Below are positions 56,014-64,000 of a stretch of 64,000 bases of DNA, in pieces. The notes below the pieces were generated by a model. It was not told the DNA's origin. It made no database searches and worked only from the letters and a program-made list of their open reading frames with translations. Source of the DNA: Lentisphaerota bacterium (GTDB lineage Bacteria; Verrucomicrobiota; Lentisphaeria; Victivallales; Victivallaceae); the NCBI GenBank assembly GCA_015061525.1, contig SUWK01000001.1:1-64000 (forward strand), given 5' to 3'. A program made the position numbers and the translations under genes. The first letter of the stretch is position 1. Each line of letters opens with the position of its first letter.

Positions 56014-56042
56014 TTGACGTAACGCAAGGGTGAAAGTATATT
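56014..56042 (+). promoter_or_regulatory. Promoter TTGACG-N17-TATATT
   Basis: Upstream of ffh. Confidence 0.65.
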
Positions 56043-56097
56043 AAGAGATGATATTGTATTTTAGTATGGGATTAGTAGATAAAACAAAGGAAAAATC

Positions 56098-57543
56098 ATG
56101 TTTGATTCGTTGAGTGACAAACTCCACGGGATTTTCAAAAAACTCCGTGGAGAGAGCCGCCTGTCGGAATCCAATATCGCAGAAGCGATGCGCGATATCC
56201 GTCTGGCTCTGCTTGAAGCAGATGTAAATGCTGCAATTGCGGATGAGTTTATCCAATCCGTAAAGGAGTCCTGTCTCGGACAGGATGTTTTGAAAAGTGT
56301 TACCCCCGGTCAGCAGATCGTCCGTATCGTGCATGACCATCTGGTCGAGCTGCTCGGCGGCGGGGCAGGGGAGTTGAATTTGAGCAACCGTCCGGCAGTC
56401 ATTATGCTGGTCGGTCTCCACGGCAGCGGTAAAACCACAACTGCCGGTAAACTTGCGTTGAAACTCCGTCAGGAGGGCAAAAAAGTGATGCTGGTCGCCG
56501 GAGACGTTTACCGTCCTGCGGCTATCGACCAGCTGGAAATGCTCGGTTCCCAGATCAATGTGCCGGTTCATGTTGAGCGTACCAGTGTCAATGTGGCGGC
56601 GATCGCCTGCGATGCGGTAGCCGTTGCAAAGAGAGAAAATTTTGAATGTGTCATCATCGATACCGCCGGTCGTCTGCAAATCGACGAAACGATGGTTCAG
56701 GAACTTATCCGTATCCGTCAGGCGGTCAATCCCGATGAAATATTGCTGGTCGCAGATGCTGCGCTCGGTCAGGAAGCGGTCTCTGTCGCGGAAAACTTCC
56801 ACAAAGCTCTGGAACTTACCGGTTTTATTCTTACCAAGCTGGATGGTGATGCCCGCGGCGGTGCTGCTCTGTCAATCCGCAAAGTTACCGGAGTCCCGGT
56901 GAAATTTGCCGGTTTCGGTGAAAAACTTGAAGCGTTGGAGGTGTTTCACCCTGACCGTATGGCAGGGCGTATCCTCGGAATGGGGGATGTGGTTTCACTG
57001 GTCGAGAAAGCTGCTGCTGAAATCGACGAGGAAGATGCCCGCAAACTCCAGGAAAAACTTAAGAAGAATAAGTTTGACTACAATGACTTCCTCTCTCAGC
57101 TCAAACAGATTTCCAAATTGGGCGGTATGGAAGGCATCCTCCGTTTCCTGCCCGGCGGCAGACAGATCTCCAACGCACTTTCCAGTGTGGACAAAGGGCA
57201 GTTTGCCCGCATGGAGGCGATGGTTTATTCCATGACTCCGGCGGAGCGTTCCAATCCGGATCTGATCGATTTCTCCCGCCGTAAACGTATTGCCCGCGGT
57301 TGCGGTCTGCCGACCGAAGCGGTCAGTTCATTTGTAAAACAGTTTGAGATGATGCGGAAAATGATGCGTCCCGGCGGTATGCTCGGCAGAATGGCAGCTA
57401 CCGGAACCATGCCGGAGTTTTCTCCCACCGGCGGCATCATCGGGGCTCCTGCTGCAATCAGTAAAAAAGCGCAGGAACACAAAAAGAAACTTGCCAAAAT
57501 GGCGAAAAAAGAGCGTGCAAAGCAGCGTAAACGGAAACGTTGA
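56098..57543 (+). CDS. ffh: Signal recognition particle protein Ffh
   Basis: GLHGSGKTTTAGKLA; DTAGRLQIDE; TKLDGDARGGAAL; M-domain with Met-rich C-terminus. Confidence 0.97.
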   Translation: MFDSLSDKLHGIFKKLRGESRLSESNIAEAMRDIRLALLEADVNAAIADEFIQSVKESCLGQDVLKSVTPGQQIVRIVHDHLVELLGGGAGELNLSNRPAVIMLVGLHGSGKTTTAGKLALKLRQEGKKVMLVAGDVYRPAAIDQLEMLGSQINVPVHVERTSVNVAAIACDAVAVAKRENFECVIIDTAGRLQIDETMVQELIRIRQAVNPDEILLVADAALGQEAVSVAENFHKALELTGFILTKLDGDARGGAALSIRKVTGVPVKFAGFGEKLEALEVFHPDRMAGRILGMGDVVSLVEKAAAEIDEEDARKLQEKLKKNKFDYNDFLSQLKQISKLGGMEGILRFLPGGRQISNALSSVDKGQFARMEAMVYSMTPAERSNPDLIDFSRRKRIARGCGLPTEAVSSFVKQFEMMRKMMRPGGMLGRMAATGTMPEFSPTGGIIGAPAAISKKAQEHKKKLAKMAKKERAKQRKRKR

Positions 57544-57567
57544 TAATAACAAGAGGTATTCTATATT

Positions 57568-58368
57568 ATGTTGGGTTTGATCATTGTTGTGGCGGCTGCA
57601 GCCGTTGTCGGTTATTTTTCCTTTACCGCATGGGGCTTGGGATGGGGTATTACCTGTGGTATTCTGACGATGCTTCTGGTATGGCTGATTTTGAGTTTGC
57701 TGCTGCGCCGTTTTGTCATGGCACGTCAGTTTGCCATCCAGAATATCATGCAGGAGGCGCAAAACAAGGCTAACCGTCAGTTGGAGATTTTCTACCGCAA
57801 ACGCGTTTCCGACGAAAAAGCCATTCGCCGGGAATTGGAAAGCATCCAGTTCAAAGCGATCCGGGCGTCTCTTGCAGAGTTGGAGGGATATAAAAAATTC
57901 TATATTTGGAACGCCATGCTGCCCAAGCAGGTCAATGCGATGAAAGTACAGCTCTATTATCAGCTGCGCGAATATGATAAGGTCGATGAATTATTGCCCA
58001 AAGCATTGTTGATGGATGTGCAGAGTTTGAGCATCAAACTTGCCAGAATGTACAAAAACAATGATCCGCAGATTGATAAATTTTTCCGTCGCAAATGTTG
58101 GCGTTTCCGTGGTGAAAGCGGTGCTTTCATTGCCTGTGTGTACGCTTGGATCAAACTTAAACAGGAATCTGTTGACGCTGCATTGGAGGCATTGAACAAT
58201 GCGAAGAAATTCAGCGATCACCAGACTCTTTTGGATAATATTGACGTGTTGACCAACGGTAAGGCCAAACATTTCAATAATGCCGGTTTCGGTGATTCCT
58301 GGTATGTCCTGGCATTGGAAGAGCCGAAAGTAAAAAAACAGCGTCAGCAAGTCGGACGCCCATTCTGA
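57568..58368 (+). CDS. Two-TM protein with cytosolic TPR-like region, unknown function
   Basis: Two N-terminal TMs then a helical domain; immediately downstream of ffh. Confidence 0.7.
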   Translation: MLGLIIVVAAAAVVGYFSFTAWGLGWGITCGILTMLLVWLILSLLLRRFVMARQFAIQNIMQEAQNKANRQLEIFYRKRVSDEKAIRRELESIQFKAIRASLAELEGYKKFYIWNAMLPKQVNAMKVQLYYQLREYDKVDELLPKALLMDVQSLSIKLARMYKNNDPQIDKFFRRKCWRFRGESGAFIACVYAWIKLKQESVDAALEALNNAKKFSDHQTLLDNIDVLTNGKAKHFNNAGFGDSWYVLALEEPKVKKQRQQVGRPF

Positions 58369-58381
58369 CAGAGAGTGTGCG

Positions 58382-58777
58382 ATGGAATCTGAATTTGACC
58401 GTAAAGTAGCCTTGCTGCAAGCCCGTGAATCGCGATTTGCAGTTGATGCGTACTACTTTATTTCCGAAGCTGTGACCTTCACGGTTTCCAAATGCGGAAC
58501 TCACCGTCACGTGTCTGCGGCTGAATTGCTTGATGGTATCCGGGAATTTGCAGCAGAGAAATACGGTGCGGTCGCATCGTTGGTGCTGGCGGATTGGGGA
58601 TTACACACGGAAGATGATGCCGGTTCGGTAGTTTATCTGCTCATCGGAGTCGGATTGCTTGGGGAATCGGAAGATGATTCACCGGAAGATTTTCAGACCG
58701 GAAGAGTGCTTTTTGAAAAAACACCGGTGATCCGGCAAGTCCGGCGCAAATCTGATAAGTTGCCGTTTATAGATTAG
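58382..58777 (+). CDS. Minf_1886 family protein
   Basis: RFAVDAYYFISEAVTFTV...HVSAAELLDGIREFAAEKYG...LADWGLHTEDDAGSVVYLLIGVGLLGES. Confidence 0.75.
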   Translation: MESEFDRKVALLQARESRFAVDAYYFISEAVTFTVSKCGTHRHVSAAELLDGIREFAAEKYGAVASLVLADWGLHTEDDAGSVVYLLIGVGLLGESEDDSPEDFQTGRVLFEKTPVIRQVRRKSDKLPFID

Positions 58778-58789
58778 AGGTCGTATCCC

Positions 58790-61300
58790 ATGGGGATTTT
58801 GAACAGAACAATCATGACAGAGTTGGACAATGGTGTCCGGCTCTGTTATTTTCATCGGCGGGGCAGTTCCGTGGAGTTTCAGTTCCACGTACTTACCGGC
58901 AGTATTCATGAAGGAGAGTATCTCGGTTGCGGATTGTCGCATTTTCTGGAACATATGGCTTTTCAGGGATGTGCCGGTTTCCCGGAGCGTTCGGTTTGTG
59001 ATATCGTGAATCAGCTGGGTGGAGATGTCAACGCTTATACATCTTATGACCGGACGTGCTACACCATGCAGCTGCCGCGTGAATATTGGCGCAATGGTAT
59101 TGATATGCTTTGTGCCATGGTGCGTTTTCCGGAGTGTCCGGAGGCCCGTTTCGAAGCTGAAAAGCAGGTGATATTACGGGAGTGTGAGAGGGGTAATGAC
59201 GATCCCGGTCAGAAATTGTTCAAACAGTTTTTGAAAACGATGTTCATTTCCAACCCCATGCGTTTTCCGATAATCGGTTTCCCTGAAATGATTTCGCAGG
59301 TCACCAGGGATATGATGATGAATTATCATCAGAAACGTTATACTCCGGAAAGGTGCGTACTCGTTGTCGCCGGAGAATTGAGTGCGGCAGAACTTTTTGA
59401 TGCGGTCAATGATAAAGTTGGTGATTGGCGGCGCGCTTCTCTTGCTGAACCGGTGCTGCCGGATGATCCGCTGCCGCTGTCGACCAGAAAAAGTGAAGTG
59501 ATTTTCCAGGATTCATCTGAACGGATTTTCTGGGGAGTCCGCGGACCTTGGTTCGGTTCAGCGGAAACTCCGGCTGTTGATTTGCTTTTCAATGTGCTTG
59601 GAACCGGAGATAATTCTGTTTTGAACAGTTCTCTGGTGCTGGATAAACAGCTTGCTTTACGGGTGAACAGTTTTTGTTATTCTCTGTGTGGTTCAACATT
59701 CGCCGGGATATCCGGGAAGACTGAACCTGCGAAAATGGGGCGTTTTCAATCGGCATTATTGAAAGAATTGGAAAAAGTCGCCGGAGGAAAAATATCTGCA
59801 GCTGCTGTTGAGCGCGAAAAAGGTCAGCTTTATGCGGATCATCTGCGGAATTTCCGTGAGCTGTCAAATATTGCGGGCGAGATCGCCGGAGGGGTCATAT
59901 ATGACAACTCTCCGGAAGTCGGAGATATTTATCTTGAAAATCTTCAGCGTACCGGCATCGTTCAGATACGCGAGGCTGCCGCCAGATATCTTGATCTTAC
60001 TCATTGGGTGTGTGTGCATCAGCACTGCAGAAAGAAAAGTTCTGTAAAAAAGACTGAAGAAAAATCGATCCCATTGAAAAGTTTTACCGTTCCATCCGGC
60101 AATCAGGTGTTGTTTGCACCTGATGATCAGCTGCCGCTGTGCAGTTTTTTTATGGTGATGCCCGGCGGAGCGGTTTTTGAAAACAACGGAAGCTATGGAG
60201 TCAGCCGGATCCTGGCGGCAGCGTTGACAGCCGGCGGCGGCAGATACAGTGAAAAACAGTTTTTACAGAAACTGGATGAGGCCGGTGTGGAATTGGAAAT
60301 TTCCGCCGGAGCGAATACGTTGCTGCTGAATTTTACCGCCCCGAAACGGAAAATGAATCAGGCTGTGGCTGTCATCGCAGAGGTGCTTTCAGCTCCACGC
60401 TTACCGGAAGATGCCGTCTGCCGGGAGATCATCCGTTGTCAGGAGCAGATCAAAGAGCGTCAATTCGTGCCGGTAAAAAAAGCATACGATCAGGCATTGC
60501 TGGCAATGTATGGAGAGCATCCGTATGCTTACGGCAAATGTGGTAAAGCTGAAGATATCGCAATGCTGAACCGGGGAAAACTGTTGGATTTTTACCGCAG
60601 TTTTTGTGCCGGGAAACGGGTATTGGGGTTCGGCGGAGACTGCACGGAAGCCGACGTTGAAAAATGGAGCATGATGATAGACGGCGCATTGCCGGCTGGC
60701 GGAAATATTTTAACGGTTCCGGAGTTTTCCGGATTCAGTAAAGATGTACAGCGCAAATGTTTTTCTCTGTCCCGAGAGCAGACCGTTGTATTGCGGATGC
60801 TGCCAGGTCCGGAAAGAGCGGATTCAGATGAGCTGGATATTTTTGATATTCTTTATCAGGCTGAAAACGGTTTGGCATCGGAGCTGTTCAAGGAAGTGCG
60901 TGAAAAACACGCATTGAGTTATTCTGTAGGAATGAGTTTCTCTGCAGGATTCCATCCCGGTTCTGTAAGCTTCTATGCGATGACGGCAGCCGGTGCAGAA
61001 GAGCAGGTAATGGATTTGCTCAACGCAGAAATCCGGCGTCTTGCAGAACGAGGTCTGAACAAAGACGAGTTTGAAGCTGCCAGAAGCAGTGTACTTTTTG
61101 ATTTGAAACGGACAATGGACTCTGCGGATATGCTGGTGCGCACAGCTGCGATGGATCTGTATTACGGCAAGACACTGGAAGATTTTACCGGACGAGTCGG
61201 ACGGCTGGAAACTCTTGGTCTGTTGGAATGCAACAGTGTTTTGAAAAAGTATTTCACTGCACCGGTGGGGGCTGAAGTGATGATCGTGCCGGAAAATTGA
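58790..61300 (+). CDS. M16-family zinc peptidase
   Basis: SHFLEHMAFQG (HxxEH) with downstream Glu; 836 aa with a second M16-like half. Confidence 0.93.
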   Translation: MGILNRTIMTELDNGVRLCYFHRRGSSVEFQFHVLTGSIHEGEYLGCGLSHFLEHMAFQGCAGFPERSVCDIVNQLGGDVNAYTSYDRTCYTMQLPREYWRNGIDMLCAMVRFPECPEARFEAEKQVILRECERGNDDPGQKLFKQFLKTMFISNPMRFPIIGFPEMISQVTRDMMMNYHQKRYTPERCVLVVAGELSAAELFDAVNDKVGDWRRASLAEPVLPDDPLPLSTRKSEVIFQDSSERIFWGVRGPWFGSAETPAVDLLFNVLGTGDNSVLNSSLVLDKQLALRVNSFCYSLCGSTFAGISGKTEPAKMGRFQSALLKELEKVAGGKISAAAVEREKGQLYADHLRNFRELSNIAGEIAGGVIYDNSPEVGDIYLENLQRTGIVQIREAAARYLDLTHWVCVHQHCRKKSSVKKTEEKSIPLKSFTVPSGNQVLFAPDDQLPLCSFFMVMPGGAVFENNGSYGVSRILAAALTAGGGRYSEKQFLQKLDEAGVELEISAGANTLLLNFTAPKRKMNQAVAVIAEVLSAPRLPEDAVCREIIRCQEQIKERQFVPVKKAYDQALLAMYGEHPYAYGKCGKAEDIAMLNRGKLLDFYRSFCAGKRVLGFGGDCTEADVEKWSMMIDGALPAGGNILTVPEFSGFSKDVQRKCFSLSREQTVVLRMLPGPERADSDELDIFDILYQAENGLASELFKEVREKHALSYSVGMSFSAGFHPGSVSFYAMTAAGAEEQVMDLLNAEIRRLAERGLNKDEFEAARSSVLFDLKRTMDSADMLVRTAAMDLYYGKTLEDFTGRVGRLETLGLLECNSVLKKYFTAPVGAEVMIVPEN

Positions 61301-61384
61301 TAAAAATATTTTTATTTTCTGTCTTGCAGGAATGATGAAAAAACAGTATATTAAAGCAACTGATAAATTCAGTGGAGAAAAAAT

Positions 61385-61930
61385 ATGAATTCTTATGTGC
61401 AGCTTTTTGATGCGGAGCAGATGATGACCAAAATCCGCGAACTTGCCGTGCAGATTGCGGATCAATTTGCAAATTCCGGCAGGGAACTTGCGCTGGTCGG
61501 TATCCATCAATTGGGGGTACCGCTGGCACGTTTGCTTCATGAAGAGTTGAATAAACTCGGTATAAAAACTGAGTTCGGTATGCTTGATATCACCATGTAC
61601 CGGGATGATATCGGCACACGCAATCTGCTTCCGATGATCCACGAAACGGTGATCCCGTTTGATGTGGATGACCGGATCATTATTCTGGTTGACGATGTGT
61701 TGTCTTCCGGCAGAACGATCAGGGCGGCACTGGATGCTCTGACAGATTACGGCAGACCGGGGTTGATCCGGCTGGCAGTGTTGGTTGACCGCGGTGAACC
61801 GGAGTTTCCGATCCGGGCGGATTTTGTCGGTTTTGAAGTTTCTCTGCCTGCGGAACGCAAAGTGCTTGTGAATTTTGAAACTGTTGATAATGTGGCAGCC
61901 GGGATCTATGATGTGAATTGGCAAAAATAA
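61385..61930 (+). CDS. pyrR: Bifunctional pyr operon regulator/uracil phosphoribosyltransferase PyrR
   Basis: LDITMYRDD; IILVDDVLSSGRTIRAALDAL; LVDRGEPEFPIRADFVG. Confidence 0.95.
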   Translation: MNSYVQLFDAEQMMTKIRELAVQIADQFANSGRELALVGIHQLGVPLARLLHEELNKLGIKTEFGMLDITMYRDDIGTRNLLPMIHETVIPFDVDDRIIILVDDVLSSGRTIRAALDALTDYGRPGLIRLAVLVDRGEPEFPIRADFVGFEVSLPAERKVLVNFETVDNVAAGIYDVNWQK

Positions 61931-61957
61931 ATAAAATAACAGAAACGGAAATCAGCG

Positions 61958-62881
61958 ATGCAGTGGAAAAGAAAAGATTTGCTCGGTCTTTATGACTTGA
62001 GTGCCGAGGAGATTACTTTCATCCTCGATACCGCCGCCGAATTCAAGAAAGTTTCCGAACGGCGGGTGAAAAAAGTTCCCGCTTTGCGCGGAATGACGGT
62101 GGTGAATTTTTTTGTGGAACCCAGTACCAGAACCAGGGTTTCGTTTGAACTTGCCGAACAACGCCTGAGTGCAGATATCGTCAATATGCAGGCGCAGGCA
62201 AGCAGTCTGCTTAAAGGCGAAACTCTGTTGGATACTGTAAAGAATATCGAAGCTCTTCAGGTCGATCTCGTGGTTATGCGCCACAGTGCCACCGGGGCGC
62301 AGAATTTCATTGCGGACCGCTTGAAATGCGGAGTTATCAATGCCGGAGACGGCGCGCATGAACACCCGACTCAGGGGTTGTTAGACCTTTTCACCATCCG
62401 TGAAAAGAAAGGCGGTTTCAAGGGATTGAATGTTTCCATTATCGGCGATATTCTCCACAGCCGGGTTGCCCGCAGCAACATCTGGGGACTGCTTAAACTG
62501 GGAGCCAATGTCACCGTTGCCGGGCCGTCAACTCTTGTTCCACGGGAATTTGAGGAAATCGGTGTGCGGGTGTGCCACAATTTAAAAGATGCTGTAGTCA
62601 ATGCTGATGTCGTAAATTTGCTGCGTATTCAGCACGAACGGCAGAATAACGGATTTTTCCCGGGAATCGGGGAGTATTCATCTCACTTCGGTCTCAAAGC
62701 CGCTACACTTGATATGATGAAACCGGATGCTTTGATCATGCATCCCGGTCCCATTAACCGTGATGTCGAGCTTGCCGGAGAAGTTGCAGATGGGCCCAAC
62801 TCGGTTATTTTGGAACAGGTTACCAATGGTCTTGCAGTGCGTATGGCGGTGTTGTTTTTAGTTGCGGGGTGCCGGAAATGA
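61958..62881 (+). CDS. pyrB: Aspartate carbamoyltransferase catalytic subunit
   Basis: FFVEPSTRTRVSFELAEQRL; HPTQGLLDLFTI; MHPGPINRDVELAGEVAD. Confidence 0.97.
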   Translation: MQWKRKDLLGLYDLSAEEITFILDTAAEFKKVSERRVKKVPALRGMTVVNFFVEPSTRTRVSFELAEQRLSADIVNMQAQASSLLKGETLLDTVKNIEALQVDLVVMRHSATGAQNFIADRLKCGVINAGDGAHEHPTQGLLDLFTIREKKGGFKGLNVSIIGDILHSRVARSNIWGLLKLGANVTVAGPSTLVPREFEEIGVRVCHNLKDAVVNADVVNLLRIQHERQNNGFFPGIGEYSSHFGLKAATLDMMKPDALIMHPGPINRDVELAGEVADGPNSVILEQVTNGLAVRMAVLFLVAGCRK

Positions 62882-64000
62882 GTGAATTACTGTTGAAAAA
62901 TGCGCGGATCGTCGATCCGGCACGTAATATTGATGAAATTGGTGACATTGCTGTTGCCGACGGGGTGATCGTCGAAGCTGCTTCATTGAAGTCACCGGAA
63001 GTTATCGACTTAACCGGAAAAGTGCTTTCTCCCGGATTTATTGATGTTCATGTCCATTTGCGTCAGCCGGGAAACACCACTGCTGAAACGATTGCCAGCG
63101 GTACTGCTGCTGCAGCCGCCGGAGGATTTACTTCCATCGTGGCTATGCCAAATACCAATCCCAGTGCAGATACTGCCGGTGCGATTGAGTATTTGCGCCG
63201 TATTGCCGATGAACAGGGCATGGTCAAAGTGCTGCCCTGCGGCAATATGACCAAAGGCGGTAAAGGCGAGGAGATGGCTGGTATCGGTTCTCTGAAAAAT
63301 GCCGGAGTAGTCGCATTGAGCGATGACGGTAAATGTATTCAGGATCACGGTTTGATGCGTCATGTGGTTGAATACGCAAAAAGTTTCAATTTGCCGATCC
63401 TTGACCATTGCGAAGAGACAACTCTTGCTTCCGGCGGAGTGATGAATGAGGGAAAATGGTCGGTTCTGCTTGGAATGAATGGTATTCCCGGAGCATCTGA
63501 AGAGTTGATTATTGCCCGGAACATTATTTTTGCCCGGCAGATCAATTGGAAGATCCATATGCAGCATGTCAGCACCAAAGACAGTGTTGACATGCTCCGG
63601 CGCGCCAGAGCCAAAGGTGTTCCGGTTACCGGTGAAGCAACTCCGCACCATTTGAGTTTGACCGATGAGTGTGTAAAAAAATTTGATACCAACTATAAAA
63701 TGAATCCGCCGCTGCGCTCTGAAGAGGATCGTCAGGCTTTGATTCAGGGTATTGCCGATGGTACAATCACTGTTATTGCCACGGATCATGCGCCTCATAC
63801 CCAGACCGCCAAACTTGTGGAATTTGATCATGCTCCATTCGGTATTATCGGTTTGGAAACGGCATTGCCGGTCTGTTTTACACAACTGGTCGTGCCGGGA
63901 ATCATCACTATTCCGCAGTTGATTTCCAAATTCACCACCGGTCCGGCGGATGTATTGGGATTGGAAAACTACTCTCTTTCCATCGGAAATCCGGCAGATA
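62878..64000 (+). CDS. pyrC: Dihydroorotase (3'-truncated by the window)
   Basis: MSELLLKNARIVDPARN; PGFIDVHVHLRQPG; ATDHAPH; ATG overlaps the pyrB stop (ATGA). Missing from the ORF track because it runs off the edge. Confidence 0.95.
   Translation, partial: MSELLLKNARIVDPARNIDEIGDIAVADGVIVEAASLKSPEVIDLTGKVLSPGFIDVHVHLRQPGNTTAETIASGTAAAAAGGFTSIVAMPNTNPSADTAGAIEYLRRIADEQGMVKVLPCGNMTKGGKGEEMAGIGSLKNAGVVALSDDGKCIQDHGLMRHVVEYAKSFNLPILDHCEETTLASGGVMNEGKWSVLLGMNGIPGASEELIIARNIIFARQINWKIHMQHVSTKDSVDMLRRARAKGVPVTGEATPHHLSLTDECVKKFDTNYKMNPPLRSEEDRQALIQGIADGTITVIATDHAPHTQTAKLVEFDHAPFGIIGLETALPVCFTQLVVPGIITIPQLISKFTTGPADVLGLENYSLSIGNPAD

Noticed and set aside
56041-56802. 253-aa minus-strand ORF
   Set aside because: Antisense to ffh, whose GTPase motifs are unambiguous.
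60824-61924. 366-aa minus-strand ORF
   Set aside because: Antisense to the M16 peptidase and pyrR; composition (His/Gln/Arg rich) is typical of a shadow frame.
63010-63885. 291-aa minus-strand ORF at the window end
   Set aside because: Lies antisense to the unambiguous dihydroorotase pyrC, which the ORF track omitted because it runs off the edge.

Overview
This 64 kb window is a gene-dense bacterial chromosome segment. Domain content (DUF4838, DUF1559-type pseudopilin, CBM9-like lipoproteins, Minf_1886 family, AIDA-type repeat giants) suggests the PVC superphylum, probably Lentisphaerae/Victivallales; the taxonomy is an inference. I found about 43 protein-coding genes, one IS3-family right end cut by the window edge, and no rRNA, CRISPR array or tRNA that I could support. 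Housekeeping content includes pyrR-pyrB-pyrC, ffh, rpsD, dnaG, argD-argF, proA, hisF, fabG, trmL, an rsmB-like gene, a lipoate-protein ligase, an orphan V-ATPase I/K pair, a znuABC-type zinc transporter, a marR/RND efflux operon and a ZupT-like transporter. The accessory content most worth follow-up is: (i) two inverted paralogous giant proteins (42251-48226 + and 50407-53781 -) sharing an N-terminal HExxH domain, AIDA-like beta-helix repeats and two recurring modules I do not recognise, but ending in different C-termini; (ii) a roughly 190-bp structured intergenic repeat present in two copies 48 kb apart with copy-specific indels; (iii) a hairpin-rich repeat patch beside an IS3-family end; (iv) a predicted lipoprotein carrying a uridine-kinase-like P-loop; (v) a PLC-like/NPCBM protein beside a GPH transporter and a DUF4838 protein; (vi) a recurrent TTGNNN-N16/17-TATATT promoter architecture. 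All calls come from reading the sequence; no database searches were run.
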